DNA of 51,432 nucleotides from Candidatus Omnitrophota bacterium (GCA_028718225.1 JAQUMI010000005.1:1-51432); one strand, 5' to 3'. Counted from the first letter of the stretch, positions 19,041 through 31,634 are shown. Numbers and translations: made by a program. Notes: generated from the sequence alone by a model not told the origin.

Positions 19041-19619
19041 ATGGGTAAGTCAATCAAGGGCACCAAGACGGAGAAAAATCTTCTGGCGGCGTTTGCCGGG
19101 GAAGCGCAGGCGCGCAACCGGTATACGTATTTTTCCAGCGCCGCACGCAAAGAAGGCTTTGAGCAGATTGCCAATATCTTTATGGAAACCGCGGAGAATG
19201 AGAAAGAGCATGCTAAGGTATTTTTTAAGTATCTGGAAGGCGGAGATGTAGAGATTACCGCGGCCTATCCGGCAGGGGTGATCAAAGATACTGAAGCTAA
19301 CCTAAAAGAGGCCGCTGCCGGAGAACATCTGGAGTGGACGTCTCTTTATGCGGATTTCGGCAAGACGGCCAAAGATGAAGGGTTCTTTGAAGTAGCGCGT
19401 TCTTTTGAGCAGATATCCAAAGTAGAAAAATTTCATGAGACAAGGTACAGAAAATTGGTCGATAATATCGCTAACTCAGAGGTATTCAGGAAGAAAGTGC
19501 CGGTAAAATGGCACTGTCTTAACTGCGGCTATATCGCTGAAGGCAGCCAGGCCCCGGAAGAATGTCCTGCCTGCAGGCACCCGCAGTCATTTTACGAGCT
19601 ATTGGCAGAAAATTATTAA
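19041..19619 (+). CDS. Rubrerythrin
   Basis: TEKNLLAAFAGEAQARNRYTYF…ENEKEHAKVFF … WHCLNCGYIAEGSQAPEECPACRHPQSFY. Confidence 0.96.
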   Translation: MGKSIKGTKTEKNLLAAFAGEAQARNRYTYFSSAARKEGFEQIANIFMETAENEKEHAKVFFKYLEGGDVEITAAYPAGVIKDTEANLKEAAAGEHLEWTSLYADFGKTAKDEGFFEVARSFEQISKVEKFHETRYRKLVDNIANSEVFRKKVPVKWHCLNCGYIAEGSQAPEECPACRHPQSFYELLAENY

Positions 19620-19645
19620 GGCAGGATTTTTCCTGTATTTTCTTT
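19620..19645 (+). terminator. Weak intrinsic terminator after rubrerythrin
   Basis: GGCAGGATTTTTCCTGTATTTTCTTTT. Confidence 0.5.
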
Positions 19646-19711
19646 TGGATTTTGATATAATAAAAAACAGCAGTTAAAACAGAAGGCTTCTTAAAAAAGG
19701 AGGATGAAGTT

Positions 19712-20107
19712 ATGAAAAAACTGGTTTTGTTTTTTTGTGCGGTAGTTTTTTTAGCCGGATGCGCTTCCTTGACAATTTCGCAGGTAACTTCCAGGAATAG
19801 AGAAAACCTGGCGAAATTATATGTCGGCCTGCCTCGCTCTAATGCGCTGGAGATTATGGGGAAAAATCCGGTAACGCTTAATTGTCCGGATGTCTCCAGT
19901 AAACACGCAAAACAGGTTACTATAGCCAATCCTTATCGTACGGAAACCATACAGAATGCCGACAGGAAATTCGAAGTAGCCTATTATGCAATTGATATCA
20001 GTAATGATTGTGTGGTCAGCGAAGATGGCCTTATAGCGCTGGTGTTTGAAAACAATAAGCTTATCGGATGGGGAAAGGAATTTTTGCAGGGTATTAATAA
20101 AAAATAA
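19712..20107 (+). CDS. Putative lipoprotein, DUF3192-like
   Basis: Lipobox LAGC; KLYVGLPRSNALEIMG … LIALVFENNKLIGWGKEFL. Confidence 0.65.
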   Translation: MKKLVLFFCAVVFLAGCASLTISQVTSRNRENLAKLYVGLPRSNALEIMGKNPVTLNCPDVSSKHAKQVTIANPYRTETIQNADRKFEVAYYAIDISNDCVVSEDGLIALVFENNKLIGWGKEFLQGINKK

Positions 20108-20142
20108 TGCCGGATACCTGTTTGCGTATTGAATCAGTATAG

Positions 20143-20183
20143 AAGGGATAGCGCCTGGAGAGCCCGGGGGGCTGTCCCTTTTT
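20143..20183 (+). terminator. Intrinsic terminator/attenuator between two lipoprotein genes
   Basis: AAGGGATAGC…GCTGTCCCTT stem followed by TTT. Confidence 0.65.
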
Positions 20184-20200
20184 ACTTAAGGAGATATAAT

Positions 20201-20527
20201 ATGCTAAAATGGTTAGCAGTGGTTTTTATTCTGGTTTGCGCTGCGGGGTGCCGCCCTTATATCCCGCCTATTTCAGCTCAAACCAAAGATGACCTGTCCA
20301 GGCCCATTGATTGCAGCAGGGCCAGGGAGGATATTCAGGCCCTGGAGCAGGAAAAGGCCGAGGTCGCAGAACAGGCTAAGGCAGGAGTAAAAATGTTTGT
20401 ACCTGCTGCCGCAGCCCGGGCAATATTACACGGAGATTACCTGGACCGCGAGAAAGTAGCTAGCGGAGAATATAACCAGGACATTGATAACAAAATCCAG
20501 CAGATAAAAGAAAAGTGTAGTATATAA
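20201..20527 (+). CDS. Small putative lipoprotein
   Basis: ATG 20201 after AAGGAGAT; MLKWLAVVFILVCAAGCRP with lipobox AAGC. Confidence 0.65.
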   Translation: MLKWLAVVFILVCAAGCRPYIPPISAQTKDDLSRPIDCSRAREDIQALEQEKAEVAEQAKAGVKMFVPAAAARAILHGDYLDREKVASGEYNQDIDNKIQQIKEKCSI

Positions 20528-20538
20528 GGAAGGATGAA

Positions 20539-21486
20539 ATGCAGAGGAAAATGAAAGTTATTATTCTGGCAGTTATTCTCCTTTTGGGATTTTGCCTGGT
20601 AAGGGATTTTGCCCTTAAATCGTTAATCGGCACCGTAGCCACCAGCATTACCGGCGCACCCATCCATATAGGCAGTCTTTCATTGAGCTTAATAGGACAA
20701 TCCGCCAGAATATCCGACTTTAAGATATATAACCCCAGGGGTTTTGCGAAAGGGGTTCTCGCAGATATACCCAAGATAGACCTTAACTGTGATTTAAAAG
20801 CGTTTATGGCCAGCAGGATTCATCTGCGCTGGTTAGAATTAGAAGTTAAAGAGGTCAATATGGTTAAGAATAAAGAGGGAAGGTTAAATGTTGATTCCCT
20901 GAAAATAGCCGCAGCAAAACCCCGGGGGAAAAAGAACCCTGCTAAAGAACTGGCTATGCAGATAGACGTTGTGAGTTTAGGGATAGGGAGGGTGGTAAAT
21001 AAAGATTGCAGCGTTGAGGGCCGGACTCTGGTTAAGGTGTATGATATTAATTTGAAAAAAACTTATAAAAATATCACTAGTGCCCAGCAGCTGGCCGTTT
21101 TGATTATAACGGAGCCCTTGAAAGCAGCGGGTATCCAGGGGCTTAAGGTCTATGGAGTTTCTATGCTTGCTGGCGTAGCGGCTTTACCGGTTATGACCGC
21201 ATTTACCTTTGCCGCCAGGGATTACGCCCAGGAGACTTTTAAGATGGAGATAGAGAGGGTCTATAACGCGGGATTGCGGGCCGTAAAGATAGCCGGTAGG
21301 GTTAAAGAAGAGAATAGGGAGAGCGGTGTTATAAGCGGAGAGGTTGACGGAGCGTGGGTAACTTTGAAATTAAAGAAGCTTGCGGAAAAGTCAACGCAAG
21401 TTACTATTTCCGCGCGGAAGTTCGGCCTGCCCCATGCCGAGATAGCTTCGGGAATCATGTACCGCCTTAATGAGCAGCTTAAATAA
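20539..21486 (+). CDS. AsmA-like N-terminal repeats plus DUF3568-like C-terminus, membrane-anchored
   Basis: N-terminal TM; IHIGSLSLSLIGQSARISDFKIYNPRGF AsmA-type strand pattern; C-terminal TFKMEIERVYNAGLRAVKIAG…LKKLAEKSTQVTIS. Confidence 0.55.
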   Translation: MQRKMKVIILAVILLLGFCLVRDFALKSLIGTVATSITGAPIHIGSLSLSLIGQSARISDFKIYNPRGFAKGVLADIPKIDLNCDLKAFMASRIHLRWLELEVKEVNMVKNKEGRLNVDSLKIAAAKPRGKKNPAKELAMQIDVVSLGIGRVVNKDCSVEGRTLVKVYDINLKKTYKNITSAQQLAVLIITEPLKAAGIQGLKVYGVSMLAGVAALPVMTAFTFAARDYAQETFKMEIERVYNAGLRAVKIAGRVKEENRESGVISGEVDGAWVTLKLKKLAEKSTQVTISARKFGLPHAEIASGIMYRLNEQLK

Positions 21487-21513
21487 GATCTTTTTTAGTG
21501 TAAGTTTGTTTTG

Positions 21514-21541
21514 ACTATTCCTGATAAAGGAGTATAATACT
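21514..21541 (+). promoter_or_regulatory. Putative sigma70-type promoter of csp copy 2
   Basis: TTGACT - 16 nt - TATAAT; csp copy 1 has TTGACT - 16 nt - TAATAT. Confidence 0.6.
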
Positions 21542-21558
21542 ATTTAATACCGAATACC

Positions 21559-21616
21559 AAAGATTAGAAAATCTTAAGCCGTAAGGGGAGACTCTCTAAC
21601 CTTTACGGTTTTTTTA
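21559..21616 (+). ncRNA. Candidate structured csp 5' leader (copy 2) ending in an intrinsic terminator
   Basis: AAGATTAGAAAATCTT hairpin; CCGTAA…TTACGG stem + TTTTTTT; matches copy 1. Confidence 0.65.
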
Positions 21617-21650
21617 TTCATGGAGAGCAGTAAAGCCAAAGGAGGAAGTA

Positions 21651-21857
21651 ATGCATACCGGAAAAATCAAGAAAGTCGTACGCGAAAGAGGATTCGGTTT
21701 TATTAGTGATAACGACGGAAGGGAAGTATTTTTTCATCAGAGCGGCTTGGTAAACGCGCAGTTTGATTCTTTGAAGGAAGAAGATAAAGTAGAGTTTGAA
21801 ATCGAAGATTCCCCCAAGGGACCCCGCGCGGTGAGTATCTCTATCGCGAAAGAGTAA
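21651..21857 (+). CDS. Cold-shock domain protein
   Basis: MHTGKIKKVVRERGFGFISDNDGREVFFHQSGL. Confidence 0.95.
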   Translation: MHTGKIKKVVRERGFGFISDNDGREVFFHQSGLVNAQFDSLKEEDKVEFEIEDSPKGPRAVSISIAKE

Positions 21858-21868
21858 ACAAGCGCATC

Positions 21869-22015
21869 ATGAAAAAAATCAGGACTTCGCTTAAGGGGAG
21901 AAAATGCAAATTTCCTCATTGCAAGCATATACTAAGTATCTATAACCATGAGGCCTATTGTCATGTCCATCTTGGCCAGGTTGATGCGAAAGATAGGAAG
22001 GTAGTTCACAAATAA
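21869..22015 (+). CDS. Small 48-aa Cys/His-rich protein (not in supplied ORF track)
   Basis: Translation MKKIRTSLKGRKCKFPHCKHILSIYNHEAYCHVHLGQVDAKDRKVVHK; CxxxxC…CxxH Zn-site-like spacing; last base of TAA is the A of the helicase ATG. Confidence 0.7.
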   Translation: MKKIRTSLKGRKCKFPHCKHILSIYNHEAYCHVHLGQVDAKDRKVVHK

Positions 22016-23292
22016 TGCTGAGTCATAAAGCGTTTAATAAAATTGAGCCGGGTGAGAGTAAAAATGGCGCCAGCAGTTTTTACGGTTTAGGCATTGCCCC
22101 GAAGATATTGGATATCCTGGAGCGTATAAAATTTAAAACGCCCACGCCGATACAAACAAAGGCTATTCCTCTGGCAATACAAGGAAAGGATATTATCGGA
22201 GTCGCGCAGACCGGGACCGGCAAGACGCATTCATTTGCCATACCTATGGTCCAGATTCTTGAACAAAAAAAAGGCATAGGCCTGGTCCTTGCTCCTACCC
22301 GCGAGCTGGCTATTCAAATCGACGAGGCCTTTCAGGAGATAGCCCGTTCTTTCGGGATGAAGACAGCTTGTCTTATCGGCGGAGCGCCGATGCCGCCGCA
22401 GGTTACGGCTTTACGCAGGAATCCCCGGATAGTGGTGGCTACCCCCGGCAGGCTTATTGACCATATGGGACAGTGGAATTTTCTTCCGGAGCAGGTTGTA
22501 ATGCTTGTCTTGGATGAGGCAGACCGCATGCTGGATATGGGATTTAGCCCGCAAATCAATAAGATCCTGCGTTTTCTGCCACAGGCGCGGCAAACCATGT
22601 TATTTTCGGCGACTATCCCTAAAGAAATTATGGAAATAGCCGCCAAGTATATGAAACTTCCTGTTTCCGTAGAAATTGCCCCTTCCGGGACAACCGCAGA
22701 GCATGTTACCCAGGAGTTATTTATCGTGAAGAAAGAAGCAAAGTCGCGCCTTTTGAGCAAGCTGCTCAACCAATATAAAGGCGCGGTTCTTTTATTTTCG
22801 CGCACTAAGTTTAATGCCAGAAAGATTACGCGTTCAATTAAAGATATGGGTTATAGTGCAGCCGAAATTCATTCTAACCGGTCTTTGAGCCAGAGGAGAG
22901 AGGCTTTAGACGGTTTTAAATCCGGAAGGTATAAGGTGCTTGTCGCTACGGATATTGCCGCCAGAGGAATCGATGTGACCGGGATCGAGTTGGTTATTAA
23001 TTACGATCTTCCGGAAGACGCGGAAAACTATGTGCACCGTATCGGCCGCACAGCCCGGGCAGGAAAGTTGGGGCATGCGGTTTCTTTTGCTACGCCCGAT
23101 CAGAAAAGCGATGTCCGCGATATAGAAAAGATTATCCGGTCTACTCTTCCCGTATCCAAGCATCCCGAAGTCCCGCATGAGCAATTTATTGAATCCCGGG
23201 GGGCCTCTTTTCAGGCTAAGCCGCAACGCCAGAATACGGACCGGCATAAATTCAACCGGCCAAGGAACGCTAATAAGAAATTCTACCGCTAA
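22015..23292 (+). CDS. DEAD-box RNA helicase
   Basis: GVAQTGTGKTHSFAIP, PTRELAIQ, TPGRLIDH, VLDEADRMLDMGF, SATIP, RGIDVTGIELVINYDLPEDAENYVHRIGRTARAG. Confidence 0.96.
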   Translation: MLSHKAFNKIEPGESKNGASSFYGLGIAPKILDILERIKFKTPTPIQTKAIPLAIQGKDIIGVAQTGTGKTHSFAIPMVQILEQKKGIGLVLAPTRELAIQIDEAFQEIARSFGMKTACLIGGAPMPPQVTALRRNPRIVVATPGRLIDHMGQWNFLPEQVVMLVLDEADRMLDMGFSPQINKILRFLPQARQTMLFSATIPKEIMEIAAKYMKLPVSVEIAPSGTTAEHVTQELFIVKKEAKSRLLSKLLNQYKGAVLLFSRTKFNARKITRSIKDMGYSAAEIHSNRSLSQRREALDGFKSGRYKVLVATDIAARGIDVTGIELVINYDLPEDAENYVHRIGRTARAGKLGHAVSFATPDQKSDVRDIEKIIRSTLPVSKHPEVPHEQFIESRGASFQAKPQRQNTDRHKFNRPRNANKKFYR

Positions 23293-23299
23293 ATTAATC

Positions 23300-23328
23300 T
23301 TGACTTCTGCGGCTAATCCTAATAAAAT
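23300..23328 (+). promoter_or_regulatory. Putative promoter of the carB leader
   Basis: TTGACT - 17 nt - TAAAAT. Confidence 0.5.
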
Positions 23329-23367
23329 ACTTCGAATAATTTAAAACTGTTACCAGGGTGTAGTGTA

Positions 23368-23454
23368 ATGGGTTCGGGAGTAGAACAAAGTCGTTTTTCT
23401 CTTAAGCAACTCTCTAAAAAGAAGAGGGGTGCTTATTTTTTTAAGAAAGGTTAA
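23368..23454 (+). CDS. Putative 28-aa leader peptide spanning the carB attenuator
   Basis: ATG…TAA: MGSGVEQSRFSLKQLSKKKRGAYFFKKG, ending 3 nt before carB ATG and reading through the terminator hairpin. Confidence 0.4.
   Translation: MGSGVEQSRFSLKQLSKKKRGAYFFKKG
23404..23442 (+). terminator. Intrinsic terminator (candidate attenuator) upstream of carB
   Basis: AAGCAACTCTCT aaaaaga AGAGGGGTGCTT followed by ATTTTTTT. Confidence 0.7.
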
Positions 23455-23457
23455 AAT

Positions 23458-26691
<3,234 letters not shown>

Positions 26692-26709
26692 GAAGCTAGG
26701 GAGGTGTTT

Positions 26710-27678
26710 ATGCCGCAGGTAAAAGAAATAACCGCAGGTTCTTTAGATGCAAAAGAATTCATCCGGGAAAAAACTTCAGAGATCTCCGCGATTGTCGGCC
26801 AGGGCGTGGCGATTAATGCCCTTTCGGGAGGCGTGGACTCTGCGGCAGTAACGATGCTCGGGCACAGGGCCTTGGGAGAAAGGCTGAAGACCTATTTTGT
26901 TGATAATGGGATTATGCGCGAAGGCGAACCGCAGCAGATAGCTTCCGTGTTTAAAAAATTGGGAGTTAACGTTGAGATAATTGGCGCCCAGGATGAGTTT
27001 TTCAACGCCCTTAAAGGCGTTGAAGATCCCGAAGCTAAGCGAGAAGCGATTACCCAGACCTTTTATAAGAAAGTTTTCGGTAATTTAGTGAAGAGGAGCG
27101 GGGCGAAATATCTTTTACAGGGGACTATTCTTACGGATATTGACGAAACAGTTGCCGGGATCAAGCGCCAGCATAATGTCTTTGAACAGTTAGGTATTGA
27201 CCCGCAAGAAGCTTTCGGATATAAAATTCTTGAGCCGTTAGTGCAGCTGCGCAAAGACGGCGTGCGTAAGGTTGCCGAAGATCTAGGATTACCCGCTTTG
27301 ATTTTTAACCGTATGCCTTTTCCCGGGCCGGCGCTGGCCGCGCGCGTGATCGGGGAGGCAACTCAAGAGCGTATTTGCCTGGTGCGTAAAGCAACGGTAA
27401 TTCTCGAGCAAGAATTGGCGGCGGTAAAAGCATTTCAATATATGGCTATACTGCATAGTGACCGGGTTACCGGAATGCGCGATAATAAGAGAGAGTTCGG
27501 CCAGCAGATTGAGATCCGCTGCTGGGATAGCGTTGATGCGCGCAGGGCCAATCCAACCCGCCTGGATTTTGCTATCCTGGAAAAGTTAGCGGACCGGATC
27601 CTGGCGGAAGTCGCCGGCGTAGTCAGCGTTACCTACAATATCGCCAGTAAGCCGCCTTCAACTATGGAGGCAATATAG
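26710..27678 (+). CDS. Stand-alone GMP-synthase-like ATP-pyrophosphatase (no glutaminase domain)
   Basis: LSGGVDSAAVTMLGHRALGERLKTYFVDNGIMR, RMPFPGPALAARVIGE, KPPSTMEAI; start ATG 26710. Confidence 0.8.
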   Translation: MPQVKEITAGSLDAKEFIREKTSEISAIVGQGVAINALSGGVDSAAVTMLGHRALGERLKTYFVDNGIMREGEPQQIASVFKKLGVNVEIIGAQDEFFNALKGVEDPEAKREAITQTFYKKVFGNLVKRSGAKYLLQGTILTDIDETVAGIKRQHNVFEQLGIDPQEAFGYKILEPLVQLRKDGVRKVAEDLGLPALIFNRMPFPGPALAARVIGEATQERICLVRKATVILEQELAAVKAFQYMAILHSDRVTGMRDNKREFGQQIEIRCWDSVDARRANPTRLDFAILEKLADRILAEVAGVVSVTYNIASKPPSTMEAI

Positions 27679-27683
27679 CATAG

Positions 27684-27836
27684 ATGAAAATTCAACTATA
27701 TCAGGTCGTGGCGGTATTAGGGTCATTGCTGCTTATGGGAGCCGGGTTATTGAGGCTGGCGCATTCAGGCAACCCGAAAGAATTAATTATTGCTATCCTC
27801 TACTTCTTTGCCAATATTCTTATCTTTTGCTTCTAA
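27684..27836 (+). CDS. Small (50-aa) predicted membrane protein (not in supplied ORF track)
   Basis: MKIQLYQVVAVLGSLLLMGAGLLRLAHSGNPKELIIAILYFFANILIFCF; two hydrophobic segments. Confidence 0.55.
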   Translation: MKIQLYQVVAVLGSLLLMGAGLLRLAHSGNPKELIIAILYFFANILIFCF

Positions 27837-27910
27837 GGTACAATCAGCCAATGATTAATAGCAGGTAAAAAATAAGGTTCGGTATAATAAATTAACCAAG
27901 CGAGGAAAAG

Positions 27911-28936
27911 ATGATTCTTGTATGGTTGAAATTCATGGTTTGCGCCGCGATAATTGTTTACAGCGGCAAGCGGGTTGCCAGATACGGGGATGCCATTGCA
28001 GAAAAGACCGGCCTGGGGGGTCTATGGATCGGCGTAATACTGGTAGCACTTGCTACCAGCCTTCCCGAATTATTTACCGGCGTGGGAAGCACGGTTTTCA
28101 TTAATGCTCCGGACCTTACCGTAGGCAACCTATTCGGAGCAAATTCATATAATCTTTTGAATATCGCCGTATTGGACGGCGTAAGCAGGGGTACGCCTCT
28201 ATTAAGCTCGATTTCCATAGGACAGACTTTAACCGCCGGCTTGAGCCTTATTCCTTTGTCTATTGCCGCAGTCGGTCTATTCTTAAGTTCAAAATTACCG
28301 CAGGTTGCTTTCGCGAATATCAGCTTGTATAGTTTTTTGATTATTACCGCATATTTTATCTCGGTAAGGATAGTCTTCGGGTTTGAAAAGAAACAGCAGC
28401 AGATATTAAAGGAGATAAACAAAGAAGAAAAAGCCCTGTTTAAATATGATAATCTAACGTTAAAAACAGCTTGTATCCGTTACGGGATAGCGGCGTTGAT
28501 TATTGCGGCTGCCGGGATTTGGCTTGCTTATATCGGAGATGAATTAGCCGGTGGTTTAAATCTGGGACGAAGCTTTATCGGAAGTCTTTTTCTTGGCCTT
28601 GCCACTACCCTGCCGGAAATAACGGTTTCGCTTGCCGCTATCCGTCTAGGCGCAAAAGAACTGGCAGTAGCCAATATGCTCGGCTCAAACCTGTTTAATA
28701 TGACCATTATTTTTATTAACGACCTTCTTTACCGAAAAGCCCCGATTTTTAGCGCAATATCCGGCCAGCACATCTTTACTGCTTTTATAGTGATAATTAT
28801 GACCGCGATAGTTATCGCCGGTTTAATTTTAAAGCCAAAAAAGAAAACCCGGCTGGGTTTAAGCGCTTATGCTCTAGCCTTAATCATAGTTTTTGTCTTA
28901 GGCGCCTATATTAATTTCGCATTGGGTGGAAAATGA
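27911..28936 (+). CDS. Ca2+/Na+ antiporter (CaCA family)
   Basis: Duplicated alpha-repeats: ALATSLPELFTGVGS…NLFGANSYNLLNIA and GLATTLPEITVSLAAIRLGAKELAVANMLGSNLFNM. Confidence 0.92.
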   Translation: MILVWLKFMVCAAIIVYSGKRVARYGDAIAEKTGLGGLWIGVILVALATSLPELFTGVGSTVFINAPDLTVGNLFGANSYNLLNIAVLDGVSRGTPLLSSISIGQTLTAGLSLIPLSIAAVGLFLSSKLPQVAFANISLYSFLIITAYFISVRIVFGFEKKQQQILKEINKEEKALFKYDNLTLKTACIRYGIAALIIAAAGIWLAYIGDELAGGLNLGRSFIGSLFLGLATTLPEITVSLAAIRLGAKELAVANMLGSNLFNMTIIFINDLLYRKAPIFSAISGQHIFTAFIVIIMTAIVIAGLILKPKKKTRLGLSAYALALIIVFVLGAYINFALGGK

Positions 28937-31629
28937 GTGAAAATAAATTTTATAATTTAACCGCAGAGCAGGCCGGATTATCCTTGAATACGAGCCTGGA
29001 ATCCGGGCTGAGCCTGGTAGAGGCCAAGCAGCGCCTGGAGCAATCCGGGCTAAATCAGCTTTTGGCAAAGAAAGGTATTACGCCTTTAGATATTTTTCTG
29101 GGGCAGTTTAAGGATTTTATGATCTGGGTCCTAATCGGCGCGGCGTTAGTCTCCGGATTCCTGCAGGAGTGGGTGGATGCGCTGGCGATTATCGCGATTG
29201 TTATATTGAACGCGGTGATGGGATTTATCCAGGAATACCGGGCGGAAAAATCTCTGGCCGCTTTGAAGAAATTATCCAGCCCTGCCTCAAAAGTTATCCG
29301 TGAAGGCAAGCGTAGTATTATTCCTTCTTTAGAGCTGGTTTACGGCGATTTGATAGAGTTGGAGGCCGGGGACAGCATTCCTGCCGACAGCCGGCTTGTC
29401 TGGAGTACTTCCAATTTAACCGTTCAGGAGGCCAGCCTTACCGGAGAATCTACTCCGGTTGCTAAAACTATCCGGGCTTTAGGCGAAAAGGAAGTAGCGT
29501 TGGCTGACCGGGCGAATATGGTTTATCTGGGTACTTCCGTGGCTTCCGGAAAAGCCAGGGCATTAGTTGTGGATACCGGTATGCAGACAGAGCTTGGCAA
29601 GATCGCCGGGATGGTGCAGGATATCCGGCATGAGTCTACTCCTTTACAGAAGAAGTTAGAAGAATTCGGCAAATGGATTGTAGTCTTATGTTTTATACTG
29701 GTGGGATTAGTCTTTTTACTGGAATGGCTGCGCGGAGGGGAAATCGTAGATATATTTTTGACTGCGGTAAGCCTAGCGGTTGCCGCTATTCCCGAAGGGC
29801 TGCCGGCGGTAGTCACTATCGCTTTAGCTCTGGGAGTTCATCGAATGGTCAGGCGTCATGCGCTTATCCGCAAGCTTCCCTCAGTAGAAACCCTGGGGTG
29901 CGCGACGGTTATCTGCTCGGATAAAACCGGGACCCTGACTAAAAACGAGATGACTGTGCAAAAAGTTTTTACGGGGGCAGGGCTCTTTACGGTCAGCGGC
30001 ATCGGCTATGCTCCGCAAGGCGAATTTACGTTGGATAAAAACCGGATTAACCCTAACGCTTATCCTGAATTAGATAAGGCATTGCGTTGTTCCGTCTTAT
30101 GTAACGCTGCGCAGCTGGTCCAAGAGAACGCCGTTTATAAGATAATCGGCGATCCTACGGAAGGGGCTCTTTTGACTGCTGCCGCCAAAGCGGATATATG
30201 GAAAGAACGCCTGGAGCAGGAATTTTCTTTTATTGACGAGATACCCTTTGATTCGGAACGTAAGATAATGACGATAATCCGTAAGTCTAATACCGGCCCT
30301 ATTGCTTTCGTTAAGGGCGCTCCCGATATACTGATAGACCGCTGCGTAAGCATCGAAGAGAAGAGCGCCGTCAGGGGATTGACCGGTGAAGATAAGGAAA
30401 CTATCCAAAAGGCAAATGATAGCTTAGCTGCTCAAGCGATGCGTGTTTTAGCGGTCGCCTACAAGGTTTTAGATAATGAGCAGGATAAGTATGCACCCGA
30501 GAGTATCGAAAAAGGCCTTACCTTTGCCGGTCTGGTGGCGATGATCGACCCTCCCAGGGAGGAAGTTAAGCAGGCTATTCAGGAATGTAAGGCTTCCGGG
30601 ATAAAGACAGTAATGATTACCGGTGACCATAAAAATACGGCGGTCGCTATTGCGCGGGAACTCGGGTTTTTTGAAGAAAATTCCCTGGCTCTTAGCGGCG
30701 AGGAACTGGATACGCTCAGCGATGACGAGTTATACAGCAGGGTAGAAAAGATTTCAGTTTATGCCCGTGTCTCTCCGGAGCATAAATTACGGGTGGTGCG
30801 GGCCTGGCGCAGGCGCGGCGATGTCGTGGCGATGACCGGCGACGGGGTGAATGATGCCCCGGCAGTAAAAGAAGCCGATATTGGTGTAGCCATGGGCATC
30901 ACCGGAACAGATGTCACCAAGGAAGTTTCCGACATGGTAGTGACTGATGATAATTTCGCTTCGATTGTTTCTGCCGTGGAAGAGGGCAGGGGGATCTACG
31001 ATAATATAAGGAAATTTATACATTACCTTCTTTCCTGTAATGTCGGAGAAATATTAGTAATGTTTGTTTCTTCGTTAGTTGGCTTACCTATACCCTTGTT
31101 GCCGATTCATATCCTCTGGGTTAACCTGGTGACCGACGGACTGCCTGCGTTGGCCTTAGGAATTGACCCTGTTGATCCGCATATTATGCAGCGGCCTCCG
31201 CGCAAACCAAACGAAGCAGTGGTAACAAAAGAGAGGGCGTTATTAATGCTGGCCCAGGGAGCCTTTATCGCTTTCTGCAGTTTATTTGCTTTTATTTTCG
31301 TTTTGTTTGTAGAAAAGGAAGGAATAGGCCGCGCCAGGACGGCGGCATTTGTAGTGCTTGCCTGCAGCCAGTTATTCCACGCTTTTAACTGCCGGAATAT
31401 GTCCGTATCTTTATTCAAACTAGGTATATTTACTAACAAGAAACTGCTTTATGCTACCGGTATTTCTTTTGTTTTGCTGATGGGGGTAGTCTATCTGCCC
31501 TTTGTGCAGAAAGTGTTTAAGACCGAGGCGTTAGGCTTGTTGGATTGGATCCTGGTTATCGGGATTTCTTCGCTTCCGCTATGGGCGATGGAGGCGTGGA
31601 AAGCAGTTAAAAGCGCAAAAGAGAGGTGA
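28933..31629 (+). CDS. Cation-translocating P-type ATPase (Ca2+-ATPase-like, P2)
   Basis: [67 protein letters not shown]. Confidence 0.95.
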   Translation: MSENKFYNLTAEQAGLSLNTSLESGLSLVEAKQRLEQSGLNQLLAKKGITPLDIFLGQFKDFMIWVLIGAALVSGFLQEWVDALAIIAIVILNAVMGFIQEYRAEKSLAALKKLSSPASKVIREGKRSIIPSLELVYGDLIELEAGDSIPADSRLVWSTSNLTVQEASLTGESTPVAKTIRALGEKEVALADRANMVYLGTSVASGKARALVVDTGMQTELGKIAGMVQDIRHESTPLQKKLEEFGKWIVVLCFILVGLVFLLEWLRGGEIVDIFLTAVSLAVAAIPEGLPAVVTIALALGVHRMVRRHALIRKLPSVETLGCATVICSDKTGTLTKNEMTVQKVFTGAGLFTVSGIGYAPQGEFTLDKNRINPNAYPELDKALRCSVLCNAAQLVQENAVYKIIGDPTEGALLTAAAKADIWKERLEQEFSFIDEIPFDSERKIMTIIRKSNTGPIAFVKGAPDILIDRCVSIEEKSAVRGLTGEDKETIQKANDSLAAQAMRVLAVAYKVLDNEQDKYAPESIEKGLTFAGLVAMIDPPREEVKQAIQECKASGIKTVMITGDHKNTAVAIARELGFFEENSLALSGEELDTLSDDELYSRVEKISVYARVSPEHKLRVVRAWRRRGDVVAMTGDGVNDAPAVKEADIGVAMGITGTDVTKEVSDMVVTDDNFASIVSAVEEGRGIYDNIRKFIHYLLSCNVGEILVMFVSSLVGLPIPLLPIHILWVNLVTDGLPALALGIDPVDPHIMQRPPRKPNEAVVTKERALLMLAQGAFIAFCSLFAFIFVLFVEKEGIGRARTAAFVVLACSQLFHAFNCRNMSVSLFKLGIFTNKKLLYATGISFVLLMGVVYLPFVQKVFKTEALGLLDWILVIGISSLPLWAMEAWKAVKSAKER

Positions 31630-31634
31630 CCTTT

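Noticed and set aside
23353-23400. tRNA-like stretch (GGTGTAGTGTAATGGGTTCGGGAGTAGAAC) upstream of carB
   Set aside because: Superficially like a D-arm/T-loop, but there is no acceptor pairing, anticodon arm or CCA-proximal stem; better explained as part of the carB leader.
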